DNA of 7,999 nt, taken from an uncultured Clostridia bacterium. GTDB taxonomy: Bacteria; Bacillota; Clostridia; Oscillospirales; Acutalibacteraceae. Below are positions 5,768-7,999 of this stretch, one piece after another (the first letter of the stretch is position 1; each line of letters opens with the position of its first letter). The stretch lies in contig CALDPI010000247.1 in NCBI GenBank assembly GCA_937912045.1, positions 1-7,999 of the forward strand. Reading direction: 5' to 3'. The notes beneath the pieces are model-generated. The model was given only the letters and a program-made list of their open reading frames with translations, did no database searches and was not told the origin of the DNA. A program made the translations under genes and the position numbers.

Positions 5768-5795
5768 GTGTTGGTTTAATGAAAGGAGATTTTTT

Positions 5796-6164
5796 ATGAA
5801 AAAGAGCAGTTTTGTTGCATTGATTATGGGTACTGTGAGTGGGGTGCTTTTTGCCCTTGGTATGTGCATGGCACTTCTGCCCGAGTGGAATGCCTTCACA
5901 GAGGGTGTTGTTTTTGGTGTCGTTGGCATTGTTTTAAGCATCGTAACAGCACTCATATGGTGTAAAATGGAAAACAAGAAAATGCCTAAGATTAGCGGCA
6001 GAAACATATTCCGCACCATTTATGCCATCGCAGCCGCTTTGGTGCTTGGCTTGGGAATGTGTATGTGCCTTGTGTGGCAGCAAATCGTTTGGGGCACACT
6101 TGTCGGATTGCTTGGCATCATTATGCTGATTGCGCTCATCCCTATGATTAAGGGCATCAAATGA
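5796..6164 (+). CDS. Small four-helix membrane protein of unknown function
   Basis: A 122-residue protein, almost wholly hydrophobic. Four membrane segments are visible: about 7-28, 36-56, 73-94 and 98-117, with a basic loop K-M-E-N-K-K-M-P-K at 57-65. The two halves look alike: L-G-M-C-M recurs at 21-25 and 86-90, and F-G-V-V-G-I-V-L (40-47) matches V-G-L-L-G-I-I-M-L (103-111), so it seems to be a duplicated two-helix unit. The ATG at 5796 has a strong AAAGGAGA six bases upstream. Its stop overlaps the start of the next gene in ATGA, so the two proteins are translationally coupled and may form a complex. It lies behind a promoter flanked by probable TetR-family operators. I recognise no family; a transporter of small multidrug resistance type is conceivable, but the expected conserved membrane glutamate is not seen. 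Confidence 0.85.
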   Translation: MKKSSFVALIMGTVSGVLFALGMCMALLPEWNAFTEGVVFGVVGIVLSIVTALIWCKMENKKMPKISGRNIFRTIYAIAAALVLGLGMCMCLVWQQIVWGTLVGLLGIIMLIALIPMIKGIK

Positions 6165-6946
6165 GCATATCAAAATTTATAAAAAGCCCATATACAAGCC
6201 TCGCATTTAACTTTGTTTATGCGCTCGGCAACTGTATTTTAGGCTTTTTAAGTCATTCTTGGTGGTTTATAACAATAGGTGCGTATTACGTTGTGCTTAC
6301 CGTGACACGATTTTCTGTCTTGCAGGTCAAAAGAAGGGCGGACGGAAGCTATGATGCCGAGTTTTTTGCACGTCGCATGACGGGTATTTTGTTGGTTGTT
6401 CTTTCGTTTTGCATTGTGAGCATAAACACACTGTCTGCCCTGAAAGACAGAGGAAATGAATTCCACGAAATTCTGATGATTACCATCACAACGTATACCT
6501 TTACTAAAATCACCATTTCAATTATAGGTATGGTGAAGGCGAAGCATTCCGGCTCCCCCATATTAAAAACGCTTCGCAATATATCATTGGCGGATGCGTG
6601 CGTTTCTATCTGCACAATGCAGCGGTCGATGCTTGTTTCCTTCCCCGGAATGAATACATCTGAAATTTTGCTGCTGAATATTTTAACAGGAACTGCAGTA
6701 TGGATGATTGTACTGCTTCTCGGAATTAATCTTATTGGAGGTAAATATATAGATATGGCTAAATCAAAGCTTGTAAAAACAAATGAAAAAATTGCAGAAA
6801 CTGTTACAGGTGGTTATAAAAAAATTGAAAAAGGTGTAGTTGACGGTTATAAAAAAATTGAGAAAGGCGTTGTTGAGGGCTATACCAAAATTGAGGATAA
6901 GTTTGTGGATACTTTCCTTGAGGAGAATGATGGTGACAGTAAGTGA
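6161..6946 (+). CDS. Multi-pass membrane protein with C-terminal 11-residue repeats, function unknown
   Basis: A 261-residue protein with about five or six membrane segments (roughly 12-30, 33-50, 73-93, 103-123, perhaps 143-160, and 168-192), then a charged cytoplasmic-looking tail. The tail holds 11-residue repeats: G-Y-K-K-I-E-K-G-V-V-D (218-228), a near-identical copy (229-239) and G-Y-T-K-I-E-D-K-F-V-D (240-250), with a degenerate unit at 207-217. An 11-residue period suits a long amphipathic helix lying on a membrane. Similar Y-K-K-I-E-D-K-F-V-D ends occur, from memory and unchecked, in other Firmicutes membrane proteins. Its ATG overlaps the previous stop (ATGA) and has a weak AGGG six bases upstream, so translation is coupled. 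No catalytic motif is visible. No clear terminator follows in the 49 bases before the convergent fragment. Confidence 0.88.
   Translation: MSISKFIKSPYTSLAFNFVYALGNCILGFLSHSWWFITIGAYYVVLTVTRFSVLQVKRRADGSYDAEFFARRMTGILLVVLSFCIVSINTLSALKDRGNEFHEILMITITTYTFTKITISIIGMVKAKHSGSPILKTLRNISLADACVSICTMQRSMLVSFPGMNTSEILLLNILTGTAVWMIVLLLGINLIGGKYIDMAKSKLVKTNEKIAETVTGGYKKIEKGVVDGYKKIEKGVVEGYTKIEDKFVDTFLEENDGDSK
6779..6910 (+). repeat. 33-base tandem coding repeats
   Basis: Codons for four 11-residue units of the membrane protein tail. The copies at 6812-6844 and 6845-6877 agree at 29 of 33 bases; 6878-6910 and especially 6779-6811 are more diverged. High DNA identity between the middle copies suggests recent tandem duplication or unequal exchange. 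Confidence 0.8.
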
Positions 6947-6995
6947 GCGTCTGTAATTAATTTTTACCCTAACACATTCCTTTATGTATTGAACC

Positions 6996-7952
6996 TTAAT
7001 TGAATAAACGAACAATATTTGTATATTTTTTTTCTATTATATCTTTATTTTCATTTAACTTTGTTTCAATCATAACATCATCAACAGTTACAGATTTAAT
7101 TTCTCCCTTTACTGGATCATATTCTCTATTTATTTCACTACCATTAATAGTTATCTTTGTATCAATATTGTCTATATCTTCTTTTTCAAAAAGTTCATCG
7201 ATATAATAATCTCCATTATATATTCGCTTACGAATAAGTTTTTCACCATTATATATATTTATTCCACCGGTTTCATTATTACTCAAATACGATTCTAATT
7301 TAGGTATATCTTCATTATAATAATTTTCGTTATATGTGGAATTTGTTAATATTTTCTCAATAAGTTGTTTGTCATTATAAAAAACCCTCTCAACTTTGTC
7401 TCCAATTTGAGTTTTAACTAAATTACCATTAGAATATTCATATAATAATTTATCAGGTCTATTAATTATTTGTAATCCTCCAACATAAACTATTCCATTA
7501 TCTAATGCCTCTAAATAAACTTCTATTTTATTAAAACTTTTACTCGGAGTTATATCTTTTACTAAAATAGTCCATGGTTGTTGTGTTTCATCTTGATCAA
7601 CAGCAATAATTTGTGAACTTTCAAAAATTGATACATTATCATATTTATAACTTATTTTAATTTGTAATCTTGATGTACAAGGTTTCACTAAACACTCTAA
7701 CATATAATAGTCTAATTCATTTCCAATATGATCTATTGATGTATTTAAATAACTTCTACTTTCATCACTTTTACTTAATTTTAAAAATTTACTACCAATT
7801 ATAGGTTTATATTCTGTATAAATTGTATTATCAATATCTACAATTTCCGCATTATCTAAAGTTCCTAACCAACTAGATAAGTTATCAAAATAACCGCTTT
7901 TTATAATTAAGTTTTTATCGTTATTTGAGTTTATATTAGTTTTATAATTTTT
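6996..7952 (-). pseudogene. 5'-truncated fragment of an RHS/YD-repeat-type surface protein
   Basis: The minus frame is open from 7952, just inside a TAA at 7953-7955, to the stop at 6996. The first usable start codon is the ATG at 7703, giving 235 residues, but protein-like sequence continues about 83 codons upstream of it without any ATG, GTG or TTG. That upstream part (G-Y-F-D-N-L-S-S-W-L-G, then G-S-K-F-L-K-L) and the region to about 7460 resemble the carbohydrate-binding-like jelly-roll domain found inside large Firmicutes RHS proteins. It is followed by YD-like units: Y-E-Y-S-N-G-N-L-V (7442-7416) and Y-D-P-V-K-G-E-I-K-S-V (from 7121). Such proteins are usually far longer, so this is probably a broken internal or displaced piece. 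Base composition (20-22 % GC in sampled lines versus about 48 % in rsmH) points to transfer from elsewhere. An annotator could call 6996-7703 as a hypothetical CDS. Confidence 0.65.
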
Positions 7953-7999
7953 TTATTGACGCATAATCAAAGTGTATATATAATTAAATTGGTAACTAT

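Larger units (their letters stand above)
5693..5774. promoter_or_regulatory. Candidate TetR-family operator pair (inverted arms)
   Basis: CCAACACTTGT at 5693-5703 and its exact complement ACAAGTGTTGG at 5764-5774 are 60 bases apart. Each arm sits in its own small palindrome (CAACA-CT-TGTTG at 5694-5705; AACAC-AA-GTGTT at 5761-5772), as expected for two dimer sites. The right site overlaps the -35 of the repressor promoter and lies just after the membrane-operon start; the left site lies in the repressor leader. Binding is inferred. Confidence 0.6.

Noticed and set aside
5678..6019. 113-residue minus-strand frame overlapping the small membrane gene
   Set aside because: Antisense to a gene with a strong ribosome binding site and clear membrane segments; it also covers the promoter region.
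6812..6910. Tandem repeats as a possible CRISPR array
   Set aside because: The 33-base units are directly adjacent, with no spacers, and encode an 11-residue protein repeat in frame.
6947..6995. Possible terminator between the membrane operon and the convergent fragment
   Set aside because: No stable hairpin followed by a T run could be found; only short AT-rich sequence.
6764..7015. 83-residue minus-strand frame over the repeat tail
   Set aside because: Its F-F-I-T-repeated sequence is only the complement of the lysine-rich 33-base repeats.
7941..7970. TTGATT-18-TATAAA promoter-like sequence on the minus strand ahead of the RHS fragment
   Set aside because: Such matches are frequent by chance in DNA this AT-rich, and no start codon follows for about 240 bases. 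The short ATG-CGT-CAA-TAA there is not a credible gene.

Overview
The window looks like a chromosomal piece of a Gram-positive Clostridia bacterium, probably of the Oscillospiraceae/Ruminococcaceae type. This placement is inferred from the dcw gene order, the PASTA-bearing class B penicillin-binding protein, strong AGGAGG-like ribosome binding sites and sigma-A-like promoters. No marker fixes the genus.

Positions 1-4500 (minus strand) hold the start of a division and cell wall (dcw) cluster, read right to left: mraZ, rsmH, ftsL, one PBP2-family transpeptidase with two PASTA domains, then the first 45 codons of murE, cut by the window edge. mraZ/rsmH and rsmH/ftsL are tightly packed. A 144-base gap with its own likely promoter precedes the PBP gene. 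The mraZ leader carries two AAAGTGG boxes exactly 10 bases apart, the expected form of a MraZ autoregulatory operator.

Positions 4397-4930 hold a divergent control region with an unexplained 18-base palindrome, then tRNA-Leu(GAG) and tRNA-Pro(CGG) on the plus strand. tRNA-Leu has a consensus promoter, and each tRNA is followed by a strong hairpin.

Positions 4930-5156 are a GC-rich, hairpin-rich, non-coding stretch. It ends in a 20/21 copy of the 3' end of tRNA-Pro, which looks like an attachment-site duplication or the edge of a small repeat element.

Positions 5157-6946 form an accessory module: a TetR-family repressor (minus) divergent from two overlapping membrane-protein genes (plus). 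The intergenic region has overlapping back-to-back promoters and a perfect 11-base inverted repeat in two separated arms, so the repressor probably controls itself and the membrane genes. The second membrane protein ends in tandem 11-residue repeats predicted to form an amphipathic helix. The function of the module is unknown.

Positions 6996-7952 (minus) hold a very AT-rich (about 20-22 % GC in sampled lines) fragment of an RHS/YD-repeat-type protein lacking its 5' part. It appears to be a decayed or displaced, horizontally acquired piece. The part right of tRNA-Pro therefore looks accessory, in contrast with the conserved dcw cluster on the left.
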